Assembly (NCBI GenBank): GCA_027353565.1
Contig: DAIEHO010000344.1
Location: forward strand, 1-5,380
Length of the DNA stretch: 5,380 nt
Origin: Propionibacteriaceae bacterium
Lineage (GTDB): Bacteria; Actinomycetota; Actinomycetes; Propionibacteriales; Propionibacteriaceae
Direction: 5' to 3'
In this document: positions 1 through 4,624 of the stretch, piece by piece
Layout of the letters: the number at the start of each line of letters is the position of its first letter
Numbering within the stretch: the stretch's first letter is position 1
Notes under the pieces: model-generated
What the model was told of the DNA's origin: nothing
Seen by the model: the letters and a program-made list of their open reading frames with translations, nothing else
The model's database searches: none
Program-made: the position numbers and the translations under genes

Positions 1-46
1 CAGTGCCAATCGTCTGGAAGACCAGCCTCGTCGGCGCTAGCCCCAC
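1..46 (-). CDS. Start of a probable ApbE-like FMN transferase gene (partial, runs off the left edge)
   Basis: Only the first 15 codons lie in the window. From a GTG at 46 the minus strand reads M-G-L-A-P-T-R-L-V-F-Q-T-I-G-T and stays open to the edge. A GAGG element sits a few bases upstream, and the start is 12 nt after the stop of the FMN-binding protein gene. The pattern of an aromatic residue, two residues, a hydrophobic residue and then G-T resembles the N-terminus of ApbE flavin transferases, where an (M/I)GT motif comes soon after the start. ApbE enzymes attach FMN covalently to the SGAT threonine of FMN-binding domains outside the cytoplasmic membrane, and they are common neighbours of such genes. 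No signal peptide is visible in this short piece. An in-frame TTG at 55 is an alternative start. The identity rests on very few residues plus context. Confidence 0.42.
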   Translation of the reverse strand, partial: MGLAPTRLVFQTIGT

Positions 47-58
47 AGTCCTCAAGGC

Positions 59-544
59 CTATCCGGTGGCCTTGGCGAGTGCCGACTGCAGGCTGGTGAT
101 GTAGGCGGTCGTGGTGTACGTCGCGCCGCTCAGGGTCTGCACGTTGGCCGAGTCGGCAGCGAGGACCTCCTGCTTCATGATCGGCACGGCCTGGCTGTCG
201 ATCGACCGGGACCGGCCGTCACCGGGGTCGAGCGCCTGGGCCGTCACGTTCGTGATCTTGCCGCCGGAGATGGTCACCGTGACCGTCACCGAGCCGAAGC
301 GGTGCTGCACCGTCGTACCGGTGTACGTGCCGTCCTTGTACGTGGTGCTGCCCGACGTCGTGGTGGTGTTGCTGTTGTTGGTGGTGGTGCCGTTGGACGT
401 CGCCGTGCTGGTGCCGGTGTTCGTGTTCCCGGTCGTGGTCGTCGTGTTGGCGGCGGTCGCACCGTTGGCGGTGCCGACCGCCCAGCCTGCCCCGAGAACT
501 CCGGCGGAGGCGACGACAGCGGCCATCTTCGCTCGTACGCTCAC
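59..544 (-). CDS. Secreted FMN-binding domain protein with SGAT flavinylation motif
   Basis: A 161-residue extracytoplasmic electron carrier. The N-terminus has basic residues (R4, K6), then a hydrophobic alanine/glycine/valine-rich segment (about 7-30), read as a signal peptide or anchor. There is no cysteine anywhere, so it is not a lipoprotein. Residues 32-68 form a Thr/Asn/Ser/Gly-rich low-complexity linker. Residues 69-158 form an FMN_bind domain that begins Y-K-D-G-T-Y-T-G and ends with the SGAT motif (S139-G140-A141-T142). In this family ApbE joins FMN to the SGAT threonine by a phosphoester bond, so T142 is the predicted attachment site. The start is GTG at 544, which overlaps the reductase stop as GTGA. 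GAAAGG 8 nt upstream supports this start over the internal ATG at 526. It probably accepts electrons from the reductase and passes them to an unknown acceptor such as ferric iron. The family call is strong; the partner and acceptor are inferred. Confidence 0.88.
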   Translation of the reverse strand: MSVRAKMAAVVASAGVLGAGWAVGTANGATAANTTTTTGNTNTGTSTATSNGTTTNNSNTTTTSGSTTYKDGTYTGTTVQHRFGSVTVTVTISGGKITNVTAQALDPGDGRSRSIDSQAVPIMKQEVLAADSANVQTLSGATYTTTAYITSLQSALAKATG

Positions 545-2001
545 CAGGAGAACCTTTCGTTGTGGATGGAGTTGGCGGGAGTACCGCAGGCGAGGGCGTC
601 AGCGACCACGAGCTCGGACGCGGCCAGCGGGCCGCACACGTACACGTCGCTGTCCGCCACGTACGGGACGAGGTCCCGCAGCCTGTTCCCGCGATGTGAG
701 GCCGGCATCCAGCCCGTCTCACCGAGACGGTTCTGGGTCCGTGACCCGATCAGCGTGATCAGCTTGACGCCGCGCTCCTGGCACAGGACCTGGATCTCGC
801 GCAGGAGGTACAGCTGGCTCGGCGTATGGCCGCGCAGGATGACGGTCGCCCGCCCCGGCACGATGTCGGTGGCCTCGAGCAGCGCCCGGATCGGTGCGAT
901 GCCGATGCCGATGCCGACCATGACGAGGTTCGCCGCGGTACGAGAGGCATCGGAGAAGATCCCGTACGGGCCTTCGATCATGACCCGCGTTCCGGGCCTC
1001 ACGTTCATGAGGGCGGCGGTGCCGCGGCCCAGGGCGCGGATCGTGATGCGCAGCGTGTCAGACGTCGGAGCCGCCGAGACGGAGAACGGGTGCTCCTGCC
1101 ACCAGAGTCCCTTGGCGAGGAAGCGCCAGTGGAAGAACTGGCCACCCTCGACGTCGAGCTGCGGCAGGTTCCTGCCCTGCATCTCGATCGACACGACGTC
1201 GTTGGCCTCGTAGCGCACCTTCGTCACGACGAGCTTGTGCTCGAGCGACGCGAAGATGGGCAGGAAGACCCGGAACGCCAGGATCGAGAAGCCGGCGGCG
1301 ACGAACATCGCGATCCAGTACCAGCGGGCGAACGTTCCCGGGCCCATGAGGGTGGACATCGAGAACTGGTGCGGCAGCGAGAAGCCGACGGCGATGTAGG
1401 TGAGGAGGTGGATGACGTGCCACACCTCGTACGGCATGGACTTCTTGACGGCGATGATGGAGGAGATCGCGACCGCACCGAGGATGCCGAGAGCGCAGAC
1501 ACCCAGGACGAGGTCGCTGACGGTGAGCAGTGAGCCGGCCTCACTCGTCAGTCCCAGCCCGTCCCTCGCGGCGTAGCCGCACAACAGGAACCAGCCATGG
1601 AGCAGGAGGCCGTACAGGACCCACTTGCCCAGCTTCGAGTGGACGGCGACCGCATGGTCGTGGCCGAAGGCACGGTCGACGAAGGGGATGCGGGCCGCAA
1701 GGAGCAGCATGAGAACCATGAGGTCGGTGGCGACCAGGCCGGTGACGATCCCGACTGCCGTCAGGAGGGCGCCCACGGACGTGATCTTGTTCATCCCGCC
1801 AGCGGCGAGCCAGAGCGCGACTGCCATGGCCACAGAGACCCAGGCGAGCACGGTCAGGAGGTCGGCCCGGAGGTTTCGGCCGAACGACTGGATCCGGTAG
1901 CGGCGTCGCAGGGCGTTGGCATAGTCAGCGGCTCGGGCAGTGCCCCTCCGCGGAGCCGCGGCGTTCTGCATCACCGGGCGGGTGGAAGTGGTCGTTGACA
2001 T
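541..2001 (-). CDS. Ferric-reductase-like transmembrane flavocytochrome (FAD/NAD(P)H oxidoreductase)
   Basis: A 486-residue membrane protein of the ferric reductase/NADPH oxidase superfamily. About six membrane segments lie near residues 48-68, 75-103, 122-143, 158-184, 193-211 and 227-250. Heme-ligand histidines pair as H121-x13-H135 in the third segment and H198-x12-H211 in the fifth, the classical arrangement for two stacked b-hemes across the membrane. H195 is an extra histidine. The cytosolic half has an FAD-binding barrel with H-P-F-S at 304-307, a nucleotide-binding G-I-G-I-G-I-A-P at 363-370, and V-C-G-P at 455-458. It should move electrons from cytosolic NAD(P)H outward. The ATG at 2001 is preferred because the protein begins naturally there. 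An upstream in-frame extension to 2232 would overlap the preceding gene and adds proline/serine/arginine-rich non-domain sequence. The ribosome site is weak (GGTAG, 2006-2010). The stop overlaps the start of the FMN-binding gene, implying coupled translation. Confidence 0.92.
   Translation of the reverse strand: MSTTTSTRPVMQNAAAPRRGTARAADYANALRRRYRIQSFGRNLRADLLTVLAWVSVAMAVALWLAAGGMNKITSVGALLTAVGIVTGLVATDLMVLMLLLAARIPFVDRAFGHDHAVAVHSKLGKWVLYGLLLHGWFLLCGYAARDGLGLTSEAGSLLTVSDLVLGVCALGILGAVAISSIIAVKKSMPYEVWHVIHLLTYIAVGFSLPHQFSMSTLMGPGTFARWYWIAMFVAAGFSILAFRVFLPIFASLEHKLVVTKVRYEANDVVSIEMQGRNLPQLDVEGGQFFHWRFLAKGLWWQEHPFSVSAAPTSDTLRITIRALGRGTAALMNVRPGTRVMIEGPYGIFSDASRTAANLVMVGIGIGIAPIRALLEATDIVPGRATVILRGHTPSQLYLLREIQVLCQERGVKLITLIGSRTQNRLGETGWMPASHRGNRLRDLVPYVADSDVYVCGPLAASELVVADALACGTPANSIHNERFSW
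553..558 (-). promoter_or_regulatory. Ribosome binding site for the FMN-binding protein
   Basis: The minus strand reads GAAAGG, followed by an 8-nt spacer to the GTG at 544. It lies inside the end of the reductase gene. It fixes the GTG start, which creates the 4-nt stop/start overlap. Confidence 0.5.
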
Positions 2002-2025
2002 GTCACTACCGTCGCCGCTGTGACT

Positions 2026-2058
2026 GTGCGAATCCTGTGAAAGATGGGTGAAAGGTGT
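2026..2058. repeat. Phased 11-bp direct repeat upstream of the flavocytochrome gene (candidate operator)
   Basis: On the plus strand GTGAAAG occurs exactly at 2037-2043 and again at 2048-2054, 11 bp apart. A degenerate third copy, GTGCGAA, lies at 2026-2032 in the same phase. On the strand of the reductase gene the units read CTTTCAC. The spacing of one helical turn is typical of head-to-tail binding by OmpR/PhoB-type response regulators, and the units TTTCACC and TTTCACA resemble the Streptomyces PHO-box unit GTTCACC. The site lies 25-57 nt upstream of the reductase ATG in a 124-nt gap. A weak -10-like TACACC (minus strand, 2055-2060) overlaps its upstream edge. The repeat is seen directly; the regulator is inferred and could belong to another family. 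Confidence 0.4.
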
Positions 2059-2125
2059 AGCACTTCGGTTAAGGCTTGGTTGCCCTGCCGCCAAGACCAC
2101 GTTCGGCACGCTACGGAAGGCATTT

Positions 2126-2977
2126 TCAGAACCCGGCGGCGCTCGCGAGACGGTCGGTCCAGGTCTTCGACATCGGGAGGGCGACACCGTCGAGAGCGGC
2201 GATCGGGCAGACTCCACGGACGGACGAGGCAAGCCAGGCGCCGGTCACGGCATGGAGCTCGGCGGGACGGATCAGCGCCGGCTCGAAGGGTACCTCCTCG
2301 GCGGCGGCCCACTCCCTCAGGATCTCCACGGTCACGGACCCCAGGATGCCTGTCGCTCCTGTCGGCGTCGTCCGTACTGCTCCGTCGAACACCCACAGCA
2401 GGGAGGACGTGGGGGCTTCGAGCGCGTACCCGTCGCTGCTCACGAACAGGGCGTCGTCGGCGCCCCGCCGAGCGGCCTCACGGCGGGCGGCGGTGTGGAC
2501 CGCGTACGAGAGCAGCTTGGCGCCGCCCAGGAGCCAGGGCGCGTCCGCGAACGTGGTGCTCGCGTAACCGCGGGACATGGTGGCCACGGCGAGCGGCCTG
2601 CGGCCCCCCGGCTCGCTCTCGGTGATCGTCAGCAGGGTCGTCGCCCGCGGCGTCGCGGCATGCTCAAGGCCGCGGGTGTGGACGATCTTGAGCGCGGCCT
2701 CGCCGGGTGTGGTCCATGCTGTCAGGGCCTCGGCGACCAGTGCCGTGATGGCGTCCGCGTCCGGGGCCGGCAGCTCGACGGCCTGTGCCGAGCGTGCCAG
2801 GCGGCGCAGGTGACGGTCGAGGTGCTCGACGACGCTGTGGCCTTCCGCGTCGGTGACCACCCTGGTCGCGTCGAAGATCCCGTCGCCCCTTGTCAGCCCG
2901 AGATCATCGGCGGTGATGACGGGTTCCTCGGTGGCGACGACACCCGTGCCCAGGACGGCGACGACCTGTACGACCAT
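2126..2977 (-). CDS. Class IV PLP-dependent enzyme (4-amino-4-deoxychorismate lyase-like aminotransferase)
   Basis: A 283-residue soluble fold-type IV PLP enzyme. The fold is recognisable from L-T-R-G-D-G-I-F-D near 28-36, the D-R-H-L-R-R-L segment at 54-60, the predicted Schiff-base lysine K154 in the G-G-A-K-L-L-S-Y context, and E187 in L-E-A-P-T-S-S. Members are aminodeoxychorismate lyases (PabC, which releases p-aminobenzoate for folate), branched-chain aminotransferases or D-amino-acid aminotransferases. The length and motifs fit the lyase-like actinobacterial group best, but these activities are hard to tell apart from sequence alone, and no pabA/pabB partner is in the window. The ATG at 2977 lies 2 nt after the tpx stop with only a weak ribosome site, so translation is probably coupled to tpx. 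The gene ends 124 nt before the flavocytochrome start. Confidence 0.8.
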   Translation of the reverse strand: MVVQVVAVLGTGVVATEEPVITADDLGLTRGDGIFDATRVVTDAEGHSVVEHLDRHLRRLARSAQAVELPAPDADAITALVAEALTAWTTPGEAALKIVHTRGLEHAATPRATTLLTITESEPGGRRPLAVATMSRGYASTTFADAPWLLGGAKLLSYAVHTAARREAARRGADDALFVSSDGYALEAPTSSLLWVFDGAVRTTPTGATGILGSVTVEILREWAAAEEVPFEPALIRPAELHAVTGAWLASSVRGVCPIAALDGVALPMSKTWTDRLASAAGF

Positions 2978-2979
2978 CG

Positions 2980-3474
2980 TCAGAGCACCGCGATGGCTGC
3001 GTCGTAGTCCGGCTCGTGCCCGATGTCGTCGACGAGCTCGGTGTGGATCACGGTGCCGTCCGTGTCGATCACGACGACCGCACGCGCGAGCAGGCCGCGC
3101 ATGTCGCCGTCGAGGATCCTCACCCCGTACACGTCACCGAAGTCCGACCGGAACGCCGACGCGGTGGCGACGTTCGAGAGCCCCTCGGCTCCGCAGAAGC
3201 GCGACTGCGCGTACGGCAGATCGTTGGAGACGCACACGACCGTGGTGTCCGCCAGAGTGGAGGCGAGCGCGTTGAACCGGCGGACACTCATCGCGCAGGT
3301 GGTCGTGTCGACGCTCGGGAAGATGTTGAGCACGAGCCGTCGGCCGGCCCAGTGGTCCCGGGTGATGTCGGACATGTCACCAGCGGTGAGCGTGAAGTCG
3401 GGGGCCTTGCTGCCGACGGCGGGCAGGTCACCGACTGTCGTGGTCGGAGTGCCGCGTCGCGAGATGTGCGCCAT
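2980..3474 (-). CDS. tpx: Thiol peroxidase (Tpx-type atypical 2-Cys peroxiredoxin)
   Basis: A 164-residue cytosolic peroxiredoxin that reduces hydrogen peroxide and organic hydroperoxides with thioredoxin as reductant. The peroxidatic cysteine C60 is in V-D-T-T-T-C-A-M-S-V-R-R-F-N, close to the E. coli Tpx site. The resolving cysteine C94 is in D-L-P-Y-A-Q-S-R-F-C-G-A-E-G-L. The 34-residue offset matches the classical Tpx pair, and the length is close to the usual ~165-168. The L-A-R-A-V-V-V-I-D segment that carries the conserved Tpx arginine is also present. I chose the ATG at 3474 because the protein aligns with the family from there, although no Shine-Dalgarno sequence precedes it; a -10-like element placed for a leaderless transcript does. 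The in-frame extension to 3570 overlaps the deaminase gene and is not supported. The gene probably forms an operon with the PLP enzyme 2 nt downstream. Confidence 0.95.
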   Translation of the reverse strand: MAHISRRGTPTTTVGDLPAVGSKAPDFTLTAGDMSDITRDHWAGRRLVLNIFPSVDTTTCAMSVRRFNALASTLADTTVVCVSNDLPYAQSRFCGAEGLSNVATASAFRSDFGDVYGVRILDGDMRGLLARAVVVIDTDGTVIHTELVDDIGHEPDYDAAIAVL

Positions 3475-3481
3475 AGGGACG

Positions 3482-3509
3482 GTTGTAGCAGATGCCTGGA
3501 CAGATGAAC
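3482..3509 (-). promoter_or_regulatory. Candidate leaderless promoter of tpx
   Basis: In the 43-nt gap upstream of tpx the minus strand has an extended -10 element, TGC-TACAAC (hexamer at 3482-3487). A poor -35-like GTTCAT lies 16 nt upstream (3504-3509). Exactly 7 nt separate the hexamer from the ATG, so transcription would begin at or next to the A of the start codon. This explains the missing ribosome site. Leaderless genes are common in actinobacteria. Confidence 0.45.
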
Positions 3510-3517
3510 CCCTGTGG

Positions 3518-3955
3518 TCACCACGAGGTGAGGGCGACGCGGTCGTACTCGCCCCCCGGCCACACCGCACGCTCGATGCCCGCGGCGGCGAGGGCCTTGC
3601 GGCATCCCGGGCACGGTGGGTCCGTGATGTAGGCGGTGGCGCCCTTCGTGTCCCGCGTCGCGAAGAGGAGCGCGTTCACCTCACCGTGGATCGCGATGCA
3701 GAACCCCGGCGTCCCGGGTCGGTCGTAGTCGCCCAGGCCCGGGACGACGTCGTACGAGAGCTTGCCGCGTGGGCATGCGCCTTCGAGGCAGTCAGGCTCA
3801 CCCGGCGCCGCGCCGTTGTAGCCGGTGGCGATGATCCGCCGGTCGACGACGAGGACGGCCCCGACCTTCCGACGGCGGCACTTCGCGCGTGCGGACACGG
3901 CCTCCGCGATGCCCAGGAAGTACGTGTCCCAGTCGGGTACGGGGTACTCGCTCAT
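3518..3955 (-). CDS. Deoxycytidylate (dCMP) deaminase family zinc enzyme
   Basis: A 145-residue zinc-dependent nucleotide deaminase, most likely converting dCMP to dUMP for thymidylate synthesis. Zinc-site residues are H90, C115 and C118 (P-P-C-P-G-C), with E92 as the catalytic proton shuttle. The usual H-A-E is H-G-E here (H90-G91-E92). Family-typical segments include R-K-V-G-A-V-L-V near 29-36, A-T-G-Y-N-G-A at 43-49, and C56/C61 around L-E-G-A. The start at 3955 gives M-S-E-Y-P-V-P-D-W-D-T-Y-F-L, matching what I recall of actinobacterial relatives, and it has AGG 9 nt upstream. An in-frame ATG at 3964 would add only three residues and has no properly spaced ribosome site. It lies 43 nt upstream of tpx and is divergent from the ACT gene. 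Substrate choice between dCMP and another cytidine compound cannot be settled from the sequence. Confidence 0.88.
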   Translation of the reverse strand: MSEYPVPDWDTYFLGIAEAVSARAKCRRRKVGAVLVVDRRIIATGYNGAAPGEPDCLEGACPRGKLSYDVVPGLGDYDRPGTPGFCIAIHGEVNALLFATRDTKGATAYITDPPCPGCRKALAAAGIERAVWPGGEYDRVALTSW

Positions 3956-3965
3956 GGCGCACATC

Positions 3966-3995
3966 CTGACAGCCGGAGCGAGTCGTCGTGGTCAA
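3966..3995 (-). promoter_or_regulatory. Weak candidate promoter of the deaminase gene
   Basis: The minus strand carries a good -35-like TTGACC (3990-3995). An imperfect -10-like TGTCAG (3966-3971) follows at an 18-nt spacing. Transcription would start close to the ATG at 3955. The -10 match is poor, so this is tentative. Confidence 0.22.
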
Positions 3996-4012
3996 GGGAT
4001 CAAGACCGGCTC

Positions 4013-4025
4013 GAGGTCGTACGGT
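4013..4025 (+). promoter_or_regulatory. Competing start signals for the ACT-domain gene
   Basis: GAGG at 4013-4016 sits 7 nt before an in-frame GTG at 4024, which would add three residues (M-S-A) to the protein. TACGGT at 4020-4025 is a -10-like hexamer exactly 7 nt before the ATG at 4033, the spacing expected for a leaderless transcript. Both cannot be the main signal, and no convincing -35 is visible. Confidence 0.3.
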
Positions 4026-4032
4026 GTCAGCC

Positions 4033-4548
4033 ATGACGAAGCTCGTACTCACCCTGCTCGGCGACGACCAGCCGGGACTCGTGTCGCGGGTGTCCCGCGT
4101 CGTCGACGACGAAGGCGGCAGCTGGTTGGAGAGCCAGCTCGCACGCCTGGCCGGTACGTTCGCGGGCATCGCGCTCGTGGATGTGCCGCCCGACCGTGTG
4201 GCTGGGCTTCGCGAGGCGCTGGCCGGTCTGGGCGACGTGCTCGAGGTCACCGTCAAGGAGGCAGCGGGCTCGGCTCCCGTCGACGGGCGGCGTCTGGTGC
4301 TGCATCTCGTCGGTCACGACCAGCCCGGCATCGTCCGCAGCATCACCGAAGCGCTCGCGAGCCGCGGGGTGAGCATCGAGCAGCTCGCCACCGCCACCGT
4401 GGAGGCACCCATGGCCGGTGGCCTCCTGTTCGAGGCCGACGCCGTGCTGACCGCCCCCACGGGCCTCGCCACCGACGACCTGCAGGTCGCCCTCGAGTCG
4501 TTGGCCCGCGAGCTGATGGTCGACCTCGAGCTCACCCCTGCACCCTGA
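4033..4548 (+). CDS. Tandem ACT-domain protein (GcvR-like amino-acid-sensing regulator)
   Basis: A 171-residue soluble protein made almost wholly of two ACT domains, at about 3-75 and 88-167. Each opens with the same signature, L-x-L-x-G-x-D-Q-P-G (L-T-L-L-G-D-D-Q-P-G at 6-15, L-H-L-V-G-H-D-Q-P-G at 90-99), followed by a helix. This shows an internal duplication. ACT domains bind amino acids or related small ligands at dimer interfaces. The layout matches E. coli GcvR, which represses the glycine cleavage system by binding the activator GcvA, but no catalytic or DNA-binding domain is present. Actinobacterial members are largely uncharacterised, so a role in glycine control is inference. The start is uncertain between ATG 4033 and GTG 4024. 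The gene is divergent from the deaminase and convergent with the alcohol dehydrogenase. Confidence 0.88.
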   Translation: MTKLVLTLLGDDQPGLVSRVSRVVDDEGGSWLESQLARLAGTFAGIALVDVPPDRVAGLREALAGLGDVLEVTVKEAAGSAPVDGRRLVLHLVGHDQPGIVRSITEALASRGVSIEQLATATVEAPMAGGLLFEADAVLTAPTGLATDDLQVALESLARELMVDLELTPAP

Positions 4549-4573
4549 CCTGCATCCGGCGCCCCCGGCGCGA

Positions 4574-4601
4574 CCTGACCCGCAGCCGGGTTCGGGTCAG
4601 G
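4574..4601. terminator. Hairpin between convergent genes, possible bidirectional terminator
   Basis: CCTGACCCG (4574-4582) pairs perfectly with CGGGTCAGG (4593-4601) as a 9-bp GC-rich stem with a 10-nt loop. It lies in the 76-nt gap between the ACT gene stop and the dehydrogenase stop, so it can serve both strands. There is no U-tract on either side, as is usual for such hairpins in high-GC actinobacteria. A smaller alternative stem (ACCCG 4578-4582 with CGGGT 4587-4591) overlaps it. Confidence 0.5.
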
Positions 4602-4624
4602 GAGCCAGCCGGCGACGATCAGCG

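Noticed and set aside
338..451. Trinucleotide-like repeat (GGT/GTT-rich on the plus strand)
   Set aside because: It is explained by the Thr/Asn codons of the flavoprotein linker. The copies are irregular and it is not an independent DNA repeat.
111..1998. Long plus-strand frames opposite the flavoprotein and flavocytochrome genes
   Set aside because: They are high-GC shadow frames: arginine/valine- or aspartate/glutamate-rich translations with no recognisable domains, antisense to genes with clear catalytic motifs.
2075..2095. Possible terminator hairpin after the PLP enzyme gene (CTTGG/CCAAG)
   Set aside because: It is only a 5-bp stem with an 11-nt loop and no U-tract, which is within chance expectation for this composition.
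2002..2232. In-frame 77-residue N-terminal extension of the flavocytochrome
   Set aside because: It would overlap the end of the PLP enzyme gene by more than 100 nt and cover the intergenic repeats. Its sequence is proline/serine/arginine-rich with no domain. The ATG at 2001 gives a normal reductase N-terminus.
3475..3570. Upstream extension of tpx to 3570
   Set aside because: It overlaps the deaminase coding end and adds residues that thiol peroxidases lack. The family alignment begins at the ATG at 3474.
2044..4036. Plus-strand frames of up to about 337 codons opposite the PLP enzyme, tpx and deaminase genes
   Set aside because: These are shadow frames in high-GC DNA with no domain and biased composition. 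The minus-strand proteins carry all the conserved motifs.
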